Shown piece after piece: positions 8,699 through 20,639 of a stretch of 64,000 nucleotides of DNA. The notes beneath the pieces are model-generated. The model had not been told where the DNA came from, made no database searches, and was given only the letters and a program-made list of their open reading frames with translations. The stretch lies in contig JAHLKI010000033.1 in assembly GCA_025602905.1 (NCBI GenBank), positions 124,001-188,000 of the forward strand. The letters are read 5' to 3'. Made by a program: the position numbers and the translations under genes. Origin of the DNA: Phlyctochytrium arcticum (lineage: Eukaryota; Chytridiomycota; Chytridiomycetes; Chytridiales; Chytridiaceae). Positions within the stretch are counted from its first letter, which is position 1. The number at the start of each line of letters is the position of its first letter.

Positions 8699-11422
8699 TT
8701 AAAAGGTGAGAAATTCCTTCGGCTTGCAGCTTCTAGTGGGGGTGGACCTTTCTCTTGGGAGCAACGAGGAACTTGCTACCCGAGCTTCGCCCTCACGCGC
8801 CGTGATGGGCGATAAATCCTTGGGACTGTCGTTGTCTATCCCCGGAAGGACTAGAGTAGACACGTCGGGTTCCGGTTCCATATCTGATTCCGATGACTTC
8901 AAGTCCGATTCTGATCCAACATCAGCGATCTCTAACTGGGCAAATTTTGCGTTCATTCGACCCAGTGGAAGACGATGTCGTGGCGCCTTGTAGTGCTCGA
9001 AAAGGTCCTTAGTGTCCTTGAAACGAATCTCACATAGGTTGCACATTACAGGCCTGCTTCGTTCATTTGACTTGAAATCATCTTCGTCACTCGAGCCTTC
9101 CATGGCTTCATCAGTGGAAGACGTACTTGAGGGCGCAACTGTCATGGCGTTCGGGATGCGTGACCGTGTTGACGAACTTGAGGATGTGATTGCCATGGCA
9201 CTGGGATTCTTTGACGAGAAGTAGTCATCCTGCGGAAAATGTTTGTCAGATCCTGTTTGCAAAAAATGGTTATGAATGCGACTCACCTCCATATTGACGT
9301 CAAATTCATCGGCGAATCTCTCGCTAAAGTCGGAACCTTGACTCTTCTGATCAAACATGTCATCAGCCCATCCTGCACTCTCATTTTCATCCGCAGAGTT
9401 GGGAGCGGTTGGCTCTTGTAGTCCAGTCTGAGATGCAATAGGTTCCAAAGGAAACCCGTATTCAAGAGACTCAATTGGTGACATGCTAAAATCTTGCTCG
9501 GCATTGCATACAGGAGTGTCACTTTCTGAATATGGCACATTCAGTTTGCTGATTGATTCCCACTCGCTTGACGTCGGTTTGACTGCGCGGCTATCCACTA
9601 AGGCATCACGCATAACAAAGCTCCCGCTCATCAAGTCCGGTCGCCATAGTGTTACTGCCCCAATTGAGTTTTCAAACTGAGACATGCGCGGCGGAACAGC
9701 AAATGACTGCATAATGCCCTTCTCGCTTTCAGTCAAACTTTTGTCGGAATCTCCATGGGTAACATCATAGGCACGACGGACCCCAAAGTGCGCTTTCAGT
9801 TTCCAGTACCGCCAAGATGCATCGTGGTGAGCGATTTGGGGGGTAACAATGAGATACCAACTTGGTGCATCGGGATCGTTCAGTTGTCGCGACGCCCCTC
9901 GTCCGCAGGTTTGAACAAAACTATCTGATCGCAAATCCGCATGGGCAATGGACACGAGACATATCCGAGGATCATGGAAACTGACAGACAGCATTTGCAC
10001 GATGATAAGAACCAGTACATTGGACTGCTTGTCGCGAATTCGTTTGACCACATCCCCAGTAGATCGATTCACCCCAGATTTGCTCGTCACAAGCATGACG
10101 GCATTTGGATCCCCTATATATGCCGCAAAGTATCTTTCGTAGTGTCGAGCGGTCTCGATATCTCGGCATCGGTGAGCCATGTAACATCCGGGATGAGTGG
10201 TACTCCGTAAATGGAATAACAATGTTACGATCCCTCGTGTATACAACTTCTGAATCTCCTCCAATTCATCCAATGATCGTCGGAAAGTCTTTGATAGTCG
10301 TGAATGCCGCTCAATGTCCTTGTCGGATGCGCGCTTGCCGTCAATTCGCATGGCTCCCTTGGTTAGAGGCATTACATACTCCAACCAAATAGCGTTTTTA
10401 CTTGTTTGGCTGCCGTTGTTTTGGCCGTGTTGGATGAAATCGCGATCGGTCATTTCAAAGAGGATATTACTGCAAGTGTCTGCGCCCAGCAGACGAGACT
10501 TGTGAAGCGGGGGAGTGGCCGTGAAGCATATGATGTTGGCTTTCGGGAAATTTGCTTTAAGATCTTCTACCATCTGCACCGAAAGTTGTACCTCATCAAC
10601 CAGAATAAGAGAAGGTTGAATCAGCAAGTCCATGCTCCATCTTTTCCTTCTGACCTTTTCGGCCTGATTCAAGCGTGGGTCTGCGTCCACTTTCTGACAA
10701 TAATCACGCACTCGTTGAGACTCGTATTTATAGATGCTTTGAAAGGTCTGGAACGCGGCAAACAGATGGATCGGAGACTGCTCCTTGAGCCACCAGCGCT
10801 TCCTCTTTGCTCGAGTATGATCGGATGAGACAATGTCCACAAATGTCTGACTATAAAAGTCTCGTAGTGAGAAAAACGAGCTTTGGGACCGTTTTCCGCC
10901 AGTGTCGCGTAGGAACTTGTTCATATACAATGATCGAGTTTGCGAGTTGTCCAGAGATAGCAAGAGGTCGTAGAGTTGCTGGGTTGGGTAGATATGTGCG
11001 CACAGTACCACGACTGGAAGAGCAGTTGGTTTCATGTAGAATTGAGTCAAGAGAGCCGTCAACGCTTTGCCAGATCCTGTTGGCATTACGACCGTTCCCC
11101 TAACCGATATCCCAGTAATCTTGCTCTCTTCATGTAACCTCCCCAATTCTCTCAGGGCCCGCACCTGCCCCAGACGTGCCCGATCCACATCGACCGAGAC
11201 ACTGCCAACCTTCGTTAGGTATTCATCCCGAGCCGCCTTCAAGAACGTCTTGTGCTGCCTGAGATTTTCGGTCGAATGTCGCTGCACATTTCGATGCTCT
11301 TCTTTCAGATCAGAGAATTTTGATGTCAATTCTCTGTTCTTCACCGACAATTCATGCAGCTGTGATTCCTTGTAACGTAGGAGTTCTTGTAGCAAATCCG
11401 TAGCGTTCACACTTTGTGACAT
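8699..11422 (-). CDS. SF2 helicase-like protein, copy 1 (intact helicase core)
   Basis: Exons 9287-11422 and 8699-9229 are separated by a 57-nt intron (GTGAGT..CCGCAG). The intron contains no stop and keeps frame, so it could also be read through. Residues 1-70 are a coiled coil. The ATPase core follows with Walker A (MPTGSGKA, about residue 113), a DEVQ motif II (about 276), FTATPP motif III and a QTCGRGASR motif VI near residue 520. After the core come an acidic linker and one C2H2 finger (CNLCEIRFKDTKDLFEHYKAPRH). Helicase motifs I, II, III and VI define superfamily 2; the overall family is not recognised and resembles no standard DEAD or DEAH helicase. The paralogue starting at 15446 is closely similar, so this is a tandem duplication. 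The stop at 8699 is probably premature. Confidence 0.7.
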   Translation of the reverse strand: MSQSVNATDLLQELLRYKESQLHELSVKNRELTSKFSDLKEEHRNVQRHSTENLRQHKTFLKAARDEYLTKVGSVSVDVDRARLGQVRALRELGRLHEESKITGISVRGTVVMPTGSGKALTALLTQFYMKPTALPVVVLCAHIYPTQQLYDLLLSLDNSQTRSLYMNKFLRDTGGKRSQSSFFSLRDFYSQTFVDIVSSDHTRAKRKRWWLKEQSPIHLFAAFQTFQSIYKYESQRVRDYCQKVDADPRLNQAEKVRRKRWSMDLLIQPSLILVDEVQLSVQMVEDLKANFPKANIICFTATPPLHKSRLLGADTCSNILFEMTDRDFIQHGQNNGSQTSKNAIWLEYVMPLTKGAMRIDGKRASDKDIERHSRLSKTFRRSLDELEEIQKLYTRGIVTLLFHLRSTTHPGCYMAHRCRDIETARHYERYFAAYIGDPNAVMLVTSKSGVNRSTGDVVKRIRDKQSNVLVLIIVQMLSVSFHDPRICLVSIAHADLRSDSFVQTCGRGASRQLNDPDAPSWYLIVTPQIAHHDASWRYWKLKAHFGVRRAYDVTHGDSDKSLTESEKGIMQSFAVPPRMSQFENSIGAVTLWRPDLMSGSFVMRDALVDSRAVKPTSSEWESISKLNVPYSESDTPVCNAEQDFSMSPIESLEYGFPLEPIASQTGLQEPTAPNSADENESAGWADDMFDQKSQGSDFSERFADEFDVNMEVSRIHNHFLQTGSDKHFPQDDYFSSKNPSAMAITSSSSSTRSRIPNAMTVAPSSTSSTDEAMEGSSDEDDFKSNERSRPVMCNLCEIRFKDTKDLFEHYKAPRHRLPLGRMNAKFAQLEIADVGSESDLKSSESDMEPEPDVSTLVLPGIDNDSPKDLSPITAREGEARVASSSLLPRERSTPTRSCKPKEFLTF

Positions 11423-12596
11423 GGAACCAGATCGTCAACGAGAAACCGCTCTACAGTATTCTTCTAAAGCTGCCTTCTGAAGTAGTGTTGCCCCGGGGAC
11501 AGTCTTTTTTGAGGCTGCAGTATTGTTTACGAAAAGTTTGTTTTCCTGACAGCACCTCAGAGTGTCTGCTCGTGTTTGCGATTTGAAAGAACACTCTTTG
11601 TTTATCCTTGCATTTTTTTTGGACTTCCACACTTTTGTACCGTTTCTTATTATCATATTCACAAGATACAAATTCAACAAAAGTTTCCAACAATATGCTC
11701 TGGTCGACTTTTCACAGAAGTTTTCTGTCGCATCCGCAGAGGTCAAACTCTACTTACCACCGGCAGCGACTCGGAGAGGGACGATCTTTGCGCCCTTCAA
11801 GACTTACATACGGTTCGATTCCTGGGGCTCACTTACCTCTAATCTGAAGCGGAAGACTGCCAGACTTCGGATCCCGTAGAAGCTGCACCCAGCACGGATA
11901 TGTGAGATGCTGGGAAAATAACATTGGGAACGTCATCATCTGTTGATTTGGGACCTTGAGAAGGATGTTGCGCAAGATGTTCCAAAGTTGCAACCAGGAC
12001 GTACTCGCCGATTCAATTCCTTTTTGCCCTACCGACCTTTATCTACTTGTTAACGTCAATCTTGAAGATCCCACCACTGTTATTCATGTACGTTTTCGGG
12101 TAACTATATGCAATCCTTATAGACATTTGGCACAGGTGACAGTCGTTGCCATGCCTCGGCCAATTCACTCTCTTCTTTTTGATGGCCTTAACTACTAATG
12201 ATTGCTGATCAAGATGTATTTGACTGACCCGATGTGAAGAGCGAACAATGGCGTCGGTCCTGACGGGTGGTAGTGCGGTAGTGCGCAAGTTATATTCCCA
12301 CGAGGATACCCAATCGTGAAACATGGAATACAGGTCAAAGAGATGGCCAGATGGCCTTGCACATGCCTTCAGCTTGAATGGCGGGCAACTGTTATGCCAT
12401 ATGATCATTGAATGTGACAAGCTCCTGGGCACTGTCCAGGACAACGAAGACTTGTGTCCTACTACATCAGTAACCTTCTTGCTTCTGATGTGACACATGC
12501 TGCTGGGTGCGAAATGTACACTAGTAAAAAATTAACTATACAAAACTATCTGAAATATTTACATGCAAGAAAGTGTCAATACAAAGCAGGACAGAC
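11423..12596. other. Spacer between the two helicase copies
   Basis: Only the first 15 or so bases upstream of the start codons match between the two copies (CATGGAAC[C/T]AGATC on the plus strand). The rest of this 1.2-kb spacer has short open frames with no domain signal and no visible terminal repeats. Confidence 0.4.
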
Positions 12597-15446
12597 TCAT
12601 TGTGGATGGCTAATCTCAGCTCTCGAACCCCGAATGCGCTGAGCCACGCAATTTTGGTGTATCTGCGAATCCATGTGTTGTTGCGCGCCGACGTTGGTAA
12701 CGAACGTTCGATCGCATGGCGGACAGTATCGCAATTGGCCGCCGAGTCTTCGATGTAAGCTATCAGTCAGATAATGTTCAATAGCCAGCTCTGGGGAATC
12801 CGACTCGTACACACAAAGTGTACAGAATGTTGGACGACTCTCATCGAAAAGAAGGGATTCAACGTTTTTTGGGGTAGGTGCAAGTCGTTTGGGGGTCGGA
12901 GACGGTGGGGCATATCGTATCCTTTTGGCGCAGCTTCTGGCGGGGGTGTGTCTGGCGCTTGAGACGTCGTCATCGGGATCCATTTTCATAAAAGTTGCAT
13001 TAAGTTCCTCCACTCGGTCCTCATGTGAAAACGTGTTGTAGTGTGAAAAAAGCTCCTTGGTAGACCGAAACGCAGTTTCACATAGGTTACACGTCGCAGG
13101 CCAACTACGTTCGCTGGACTTAAAATCATCTTCGTCACTCGAGACTTCCATGGCTTGACCGGTAGAAGACGTGCTTGGAGATGCAACTGTCATATCGTTC
13201 GGGAAGTGTGATGGAAACTCTGCTTCCTGGGGCGTCGACATATTTGAAAATAAACTGGAATTCTTTGTTGAGAAATAGTCATGCTGCGGAAATGATTGTC
13301 AAACGCGGTTGGCAAGAAAGGGTTAAGAATGTCCACTTACGTCCATATCTACTCCAAGTTCTTCCGCGAATCTTTCGCTAAAGTCGGAACCCTGACTCTT
13401 CTGATCATCGTCTGACCCTGCGGCAAGCCAGTCTTCATCCTCAGAGGAAAGGACGGTCGGCTCTTGTAAACCAGACAGGCCAAAGTCAAAACGGTCACTT
13501 GGTGACCAGCCAAAGCCCTCCTTGGTATTGCATAGAGAGGTTTCACCCGTCGGGTACGGGACTTTGAGCTGGCCAATTGCCTTCCATTCGCTCGATGTTG
13601 GCTTGACTGCACTTCCACTGACTAGGGAATCACGTAAAATGAATGATCCACTCATCATATCCGCCCGCATCAATCTGACTGGCCCAACTGAGTTTTCAGA
13701 GTGGGACATAGTTGGCGCATCAGCGAATGACCGCATAGTGCGCCGTTCGCTCTCAGTCAAATCATTCTTAGACCCAGCGCTTGTAACATCGTAGGCGCGA
13801 CGGACCCCAAAGTGTGCTTTAAGTTTCCAGTACCGCCAAGATATATCATGATGAGAAATTTGCGGCGTGACAATGAGGTACCAGGCTGGTGCATCGGGAT
13901 CGTTCAGTTGTCGCGAGGCACCTCGACCGCAAGTTTGTACAAAGCTGTCATATCGCAAATCCGCATGGGCAATGGACACGAGACATATCCGAGGATCATG
14001 GAAACTGACAGAAAGCATTTGCACGATAATCACGACGAGTACGTTGGTTTGCTTGTCCCGAATCTTTTTGACTACATCTCCTGTTGATCGGTTCGCCCCA
14101 GATTTGCTCGTCACCAGCATGACAGCACTTGGGTCCCCGACGTATGCCGAGAAATACCTCTCATAATTTCTAGCCGTGTGAATATCTCGGCATCGGTGAA
14201 CCATGTAACATCCGGGGTGAGTGGTATTCCGTAAGTGGAAAAGCAAAGTTACAATCCCCCGGGTGTACAGTTTCTGAATCTGCTCCAATTCATCCAATGA
14301 TCGTCGAAAAGTCTTGGATAACCATGATTGTCGCTCTATAACCTTGGCAGTTGCTTTTTTACCGTCGATGTGCAGAGCCCCAGTGGTCAGAGGCATCACA
14401 TACTCCACCCAAACCGCATTCTTACTCGTCTGATTCCGGGTTTTTTGGCCGTGTTGGATAAAATCGCGATCGGTCATTTCAAAAAGGATATTGCTGCAGG
14501 TATCTGTGCCCAGCGTACGGGACCTGTGAAGCGGGGGAGTAGCCGTGAAGCATATAATGTTGGCTTTCGGAAAATCTGCTTTGAGATCCTCCACCATTTG
14601 GACCGACAATTGCACTTCGTCAACCAAGATAAGCGAAGGCTGAATAAGCGTGTCCATGTACCAACGCTTCTTCCTGTCTTTATCGGCTTGACTTAGGTGG
14701 GAGTCTGCGTCCACTTTGTCACAAAAGTTCCGCACACGTTGAGACTCGAATTTGTACATGCTCTGAAAGGTCTGGAACGCGGCAAACAGATGTATTGGAG
14801 CCTGCTCCTTGAGCCACCAGCGCTTCCTCTTTGCTCGAGTATGATCGGATGAGACAATGTCCACAAATGTCTGACTATAAAAGTCTCGTAAAGAAAAGAA
14901 GGAGCTTTGGGGCCGTTTTCCGCCAGTGTCGCGTAGGAATTTGCTCATATACAAGGATTTGCTTTGGGAAGTATCCAGAGATAGCAGAAGATCGTAGAGT
15001 TGCTGGGTTGGGTAGATGTGAGCACACAGTACCACCACTGGCAGCGATGTTGGTTTCATATAGAATTGAGTCAAGAGAGCCGTTAACGCTTTGCCAGATC
15101 CTGTGGGCATTACAACTGTTCCCCTGACTGGTATCCCAGTGATTTTGCTCTTCTCATGTAATTTCGCCAGTTCCCTGAGGGCCCGCACCTGCCCCAGTCG
15201 TGCCCGGTCTTCGTCGATTGATACATTGCCGACTTTCAGGAGGTATTCATCACGAGCTGCCTTCAGGAACGTCTTGTGTTGGCGTAGATTTTCGGTCGAA
15301 TGTCGTTGCACGTTGCGGTTCTGTTCCTTGAGATCAGAGCATTTTGAGGTCAACTCTCTATTCTTCACTTCCAATTGGTGCAGCTGCGATTCCTTGTATC
15401 GCAAGAGCTCTTGTAGCAAATCCGCACTGTTCAAAGTTTGCGACAT
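12597..15446 (-). CDS. SF2 helicase-like protein with C2H2 fingers, copy 2
   Basis: Exons 13341-15446 and 12597-13283 join across a 57-nt intron (GTAAGT..CCGCAG) to give 930 residues. Here the intron has an in-frame stop, which supports splicing at the same site in copy 1. Residues 1-70 are coiled coil. Walker A is at 113-119 (PTGSGKA), motif II DEVQ at 276-279, TATPP at 301, and the arginine-finger motif QTCGRGASR near 520. The C-terminal exon carries C2H2 fingers (CNLCETAFRSTKELFSHYNTFSH; CTLC..; CPPCDRTFVTNVGAQQHMDSQIH) and then stops. It lacks the AT-hook and 25-residue repeat tail of copy 1. A nucleic-acid-dependent ATPase directed by zinc fingers is inferred; the substrate is unknown. 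This is the intact member of the pair. Confidence 0.72.
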
Positions 15447-15810
15447 GGAACTAGATCACTCACGCAAAGCCTTGGACGCTGGAATTTACTGTGATTCCCT
15501 CAAGGGGTTCCTTTCGAAGTCCTGTCAGTGCTAAAAAGTTGCTTGTTTCGACGCATAGACAGCGCAATGGTGAGCGGGTGTTCTTTTACGTATTTACCCC
15601 CTTTCCTTTGATGTCTGCCAATGCGGTCTCCCGTGTCTGCGACACGTTTGTTTATTCATGAGTAGAATATATTTGTGGCATTTTCAGGGCATTTTTTTTC
15701 AATTCAATCTCGATGATTCCGAACAGAAAGCAAGATACAATACAGAATGATAATGTCCTAAATCTGGGACCCGCCTCATATTTACAAGTGAGATCTTTCG
15801 GTTCGGTTGC
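15447..15810. other. Intergenic region between helicase copy 2 and the LEKR1-like gene
   Basis: It holds the presumed promoter of helicase copy 2 and the 3' flank of the LEKR1-like gene. No further gene is visible. Confidence 0.35.
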
Positions 15811-18716
15811 TCAACGACGTCGATTTCCAGCACCGCCCAAACCGTTCATACCAACACTCCAGGAAGATCTAAGTTGACCTCCGCGTGCTATACTTGTATC
15901 CCGCACTGGTACTTGATTGCCAGCTCGCCGTTGGTCTGCGCTAGAGCGGGCTGCCAGGGTTTTCTCTTTCTTAGCAGCCGCTGCACGCATCATCATGTAA
16001 AAATTTCGGGCAGCCGGATCATTGGGAACGTCGTCGTTAGTAGGGGCGGGAGTACCACTGGGAGAGTGATGGGATTGTTGAAACGATGAGGCTTCACGGG
16101 CGGGAGGTAGCATTGGCACTGATTGCGCATGAGTAAGTGAAGTTCGGGAAGCTGCAGAACCCGGGCGAATAGGGGGCATGTGTTGCACGGAGGATGATTG
16201 TTGCAGGGATGACCGTTGTGTATGATGATCCATAAGTCCCGCGGCGGTAGCTGGAGATGCCCCGCGATTGACGAGATCCAGTTTTGCCAACAACTCCATC
16301 CGCTCCTCACACTCAATCCTGACAGTTTCCTTCAAAAAGCCAATTTCAGCTTCTCGTTTTTTCAGCTGACTTTTCAGCTCGCCAAGCTCCACTGGATCAC
16401 TATTAGGTCGGGATGTCGGCCGTGTCGAAGCTTCGGCCACTTGTTCTTCCAGTGCACGAATGCGGGCCTGATAATGAGCGAAATCCGCTGCGTTTGAAGC
16501 CTTGAGCTTTGCTAGCTGATCATTGACTATGGCGTATTTGTTTTCCCAGTCGCGAGAGATTATTGTAGTTTGCCGAATAGCGCGAAGCTCGGCATCCTCT
16601 TTGGCCTTACGCAGGGTATCAATCTCACGCATATATTTCTCACGGGATGCATCCATTTCCTAAACCAGCTCGTCAAAACAAAGCCCAGACGACAAGACAA
16701 AAAAATGAGCACTCAGAGTGCTCACCTTGGTAAGCAATTCCCGCAAATGCCTCAATGCATTATCCTTCGTTGTGGCGAATTCACGCCGAAGCTCCACTTC
16801 GCGCTTCTCACTCTGATGACAATTGAGAACAAATTTTGACCGTGGATAGTTTCTACCACCCGTACCTCTGTCCGCCCCGCTTCCCTAATATCGACCAGAA
16901 ACTTTTCCTGTAATTGCTTGATTCGGCTTTGATGTGCTTCTATTGTACTTTGCCTAAGCGCAATCGTCCCAAATTTAGCTTTGATCGAGCGATACTTTCG
17001 GATGCATAGTACCTTTCAGTCCGCAATGCCTGCATTGCAGAGTGCAGCTCTCGAATTGTGCGTTCCATAGCCATATTCTGTTCCTGTAAAGAGTGATCAG
17101 AAATAGCTTCGCGCAAAGTAACATTCAGTACTCACATCCTTTTGAGCCAACGCTCGATTGGCCATTGCCAATGCTGGGCCACCCTGTGAACCTATCCGCC
17201 GCTCTTCTTCATGTTTTTCTTGCAACTCTCTCAGCTCTTTCTACTCATGCCATCAATAAGCCTGGAGTTTTCAGGTGTATGCTTCCAAAATAAATTCACT
17301 TACCTCTTTGAGCGACAATCGGCCTTCAAGTATCTGAACCCTCTTTTCAACTTCAGAGACGTCCTTCTGATAATAGGTTTTTTCATTGGCGAGCCGTTTC
17401 TCGAGATCTTGCAGGCGAGTTGCCAGATGATCGCGTTCATGTTCAACCCCCTGCGTAGCCATTTGTCAGAGGGCAGCCTGAATTGTCCGGAGAGTAGAAA
17501 ACTCACCTGAATGTGGGTATATGCGCTATGAAGCTTGTCTTCCAGTTTGAGACATGTTCCTTGTAAACCTTGTGCGTAACCTTGATGCCCAGACGCAAAA
17601 ACTTAGATCCGGTTCCTATGTCACGTTACAATAGTGGAACCCACCTTTCTGTGCCGTGATATGTTCCGCACTTTCCAATTGCTGCAGCCTGAGTTCCTGC
17701 TCGGACCGTTCTGCGCGCTCCTTGCTGAAATATCCGCTTAATCACTGCCTTTTGCTTTCAAGACATCATACTAATACCATTCTTGTAATGTCGCACGCAT
17801 GCTCTCCAACTCTTTCCGCAGTACACCCATTTCGCCTTGCGCCTTGAGCAGCAGAGACTTTTCAACCTTTGCACCGCTGGCTTTGACAATTGAGTGAAGC
17901 TGGGTCTCCAACTGGGTTTGTATCGTGGGAAGGACTGTATGAAGCATGTCCGTTATTCTGCATCGCGAGAGTTAGTTCGAAACTCGTACCAGGCGATGAA
18001 GAAGTTGGTCACATATGACATGCTGCCACTTACGATTGACGAACTTGCACTTTTACTGAATTCACCTGCTGACGCTGATCCAGCAATTGGGCACGAATTT
18101 CAGTGAGAGATTGAACCAATCCATTAACCTTTCGACGATGGTTTTCCCTCTCTTGTTTCTGATCTTGCAGGAAACCGGTCTGTTGGGCATTATCAGTCTT
18201 GCATGAAAAATCTGCTGGCATTGAGGGAAGCTCCCGTACCGTCTGAAGGGCTTGTTCTTCATTCTTCTTCCGTGAATCTTCCAAATCTTTCAAGGTCTTT
18301 TCCGATGTCTGTCGCGCGATTTGTAGCTCCTGCTCCAGCCGTTTTTGCGTGGCCGAATCTTCTAATTTGTCAAGCTTGAATTTTTCAATCTGCGCTAATA
18401 TCTTTGGTCGTTCCGCAACGTAGTTCTGCAAAGCCAACATCAAATAAACAAACAAAAATTGGAAGTGGTCAAACACTGTGCTTGAGTGAACAGTCCAAAA
18501 CGCATAAACGCACCTCCATCCCACCTTCAAATCAGACAGCTCATTTTCCATTCCCTTAACGTGCTCGCGCATGCGTTCATACTTGTGGAGAAGGAGGTAG
18601 GATATGCCGCAATAGTGGCAGGCAGTTTCGGCTTCGGATAGTTCGAGAATGTCGGAGGGAAGTGGCCGATAGGAAGTTAGATCTGACTGTAAAGGAGGAG
18701 GGTCGGATACGCTCAT
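15811..18716 (-). CDS. LEKR1-like coiled-coil protein
   Basis: Eleven exons on the minus strand keep frame throughout and give 754 residues: 18525-18716, 18034-18425, 17778-17957, 17645-17724, 17507-17580, 17304-17450, 17136-17240, 17013-17083, 16866-16953, 16726-16812 and 15811-16659. The N terminus has a paired-cysteine motif, ACHYCGISYLLLHKYERM. As I recall it, this matches the CxYCGVSYL..HEF start of animal LEKR1 (leucine-, glutamate- and lysine-rich protein 1). Residues about 45-600 are almost continuous coiled coil. The last 150 are Ser/Pro-rich and basic. LEKR1 itself has no firmly known role; its spread with flagellated eukaryotes and its position beside LRRC23 suggest a ciliary or basal-body role. 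That role is inferred. Confidence 0.65.
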
Positions 18717-18910
18717 TGCTTTGGTGGTGTTGATGAGAGAAATGAAAGCAAAAGATAGCAGGGCAATACTTAGGAGTCAGGTCAACTTCATGAAGTAGCT
18801 TCCCAGCTCCGCATCTTCCAAGCCACTTTGCTTACGCAATCTCCAAATTTCAATTTCCGACTTGCGATCCCAGATCTGAAACGAGCAGGAGATATTGACA
18901 GTTTGGCAAA
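18717..18910. promoter_or_regulatory. Short divergent promoter between LEKR1-like and LRRC23
   Basis: Only 194 bp separate the two start codons, which point away from each other, so the genes probably share a bidirectional promoter. A GCTTACGCAATC stretch near 18830 resembles half of an RFX X-box, but a full site is not evident. Confidence 0.5.
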
Positions 18911-20466
18911 ATGAGCAAAAGGGCGTCAGGGGCATTTGCGTCCACCGGCACATCCAGCAACTCTCGGGCCACTTCCGCTCAAGGCAAACTCAATCGCTCA
19001 ACAGCCTCGTCATCTACCAAAGTGGGCGCACCTCCGCCAGTGACCAAACGCAAAACGGGGTCGGGTAAAGCTGCTATCAATGGCAGTTCAACATCACTTT
19101 CTGGAGCAGGAAATGGATCAAGAGTCAGTCTGAGTAAATCTCAAAGTGCGAGTCGCGGGTCGGTGCGGAGTGCCGGGAAGGGGGGAAAACTCTTGGGAGG
19201 GGCCAATGAGGATGAGCAAGTTATGGAGGGCGGAACACTCAAATCTGGAATGCCCGGTATCGAGAATGTGAATGAGGAACCAGCTATTCTACCCGAGCTG
19301 CCGCCCAAAGTTGAGATTGATGCTGCGGCCGCTGCGCAAATGAATGAGGAAGCAGCGTATCGTCAACGACTTCAAGCCTTGCCTATTGGGTTTGAGCAGC
19401 TTCGGAGGGGACTGTCCATTCTTTCTCGCTCGCCTGATGGTCTCCGACAAGTCTATACCAAACTATCCCTCCCGGTAAAGTCCTTTCTCTGGACATTCAA
19501 AGACCATGTTACGCTAACGCTTCACTCCAAGACAGAACACCTCCCTGACCGATATATCCTTTCTAAATTCATATCCCTATATCCAAGTCCTCGAGCTTCC
19601 GGGCAACAACATCACGTCGACCACACCGCTCTCTCCGCTAAAATACCTGACTCACCTCGACTTGTCAAATAACAAGCTGACTCGGGCACTAGAATGCGAT
19701 CCGCCGTACAATCTGCAGTACGTGGACCTATCCAAAAATCTTATCACGGACATGGAGGGCCTAGAGCGGCATCGGTTTTTGACATATTTGTGTCTTGATC
19801 GTGAGTTGGTTGGGATCCATCATGCTCGAAGATATAGTATTGATCTGAGGCCGTCGCAGGAAATCTGATTAGGAACATGACGAGCTTGACTGCATGTAAA
19901 CACTTGACGCATCTGAGTATCCGAAGCAATAATTTGCTGGGGATATACGGCTTGGATGATCTACCTCTCAAAGTGCTCGATCTGGTAAGTGGGCATGCTC
20001 TCGAAACCCCAACCACCGTCCACTCATCCTCATGCGCGGAAAACCTCAGAGCTATAACCGTATAGATTCACTTCGGGGTTTAGCAAGTCTTGACGAACTA
20101 CAAGAGTTGTACCTCAGCCACAACGCCATATCCGATCTATCAATCCTCATCCTGCTCAAGTCCTTACGAACCCTGGACTTGACTGCCAACGACATCCCAA
20201 AGCTTGATTCTATCCGCCCATTACATTCACTTCCCCTTCTTCGCGACCTATCTCTGACATCAAATCCCCTGACCACGTCAACAGACTCATACCGTCCCCG
20301 CTCAGTGTTTTATCTGTCGCAGTTGACTGTTCTGGACGCTCTGCCGGTATCGGCGGAGGAAAAGGTAGCAGCTAAGAATGTGTATGATCCACCGCCAAGT
20401 GTGGTGGCGAGCGTGGAGCATGCTGGGCTGCTGAAGAAACAGATTGCGAAATGGGCCGCTATTTAG
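18911..20466 (+). CDS. LRRC23: LRRC23-like leucine-rich radial-spoke protein
   Basis: Exons 18911-19474, 19536-19800, 19860-19984 and 20050-20466 give 456 residues. Residues 1-160 are a basic Ser/Gly/Ala-rich extension absent from animal LRRC23. The body then follows LRRC23 closely. QLRRGLSILSRSPDGLRQVYTKL matches the animal motif EGLSLLCKTGNGLAHAYVKL, and LTDISFLNSYPYIQVLEL matches LTDIYLLRSYIHLRYVDI. About eight LRRs follow (NNKLTRALECDPPYNLQYVDLS, NRIDSLRGLASLDELQELYLS) and an LRR-cap (NPLTTSTDSYRPRSVFYLSQLTVLDALP). In animals LRRC23 is part of the radial spoke 3 head, which links the spokes to the central pair. Its presence implies a motile 9+2 flagellum in this fungus. Confidence 0.75.
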
Positions 20467-20639
20467 GTGGTGGATGGTCATCTTGCATCGACTGCTCCTA
20501 GTAGCGTTCCCTTATGTATATAGAACGATCGTAACAATTGAATATTCTGATCAGGCGCAACGGGCTGGAAGTATAAATCTTCCTCCAACTGCCGACTCAC
20601 TGCCAGCGGAGCTCAATCCAAAGATATCGGAAGATCAAT

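Noticed and set aside
12043..12498. 151-codon minus-strand ORF between helicase copies
   Set aside because: No motif, not duplicated with the helicase genes, and no relation to flanking frames.
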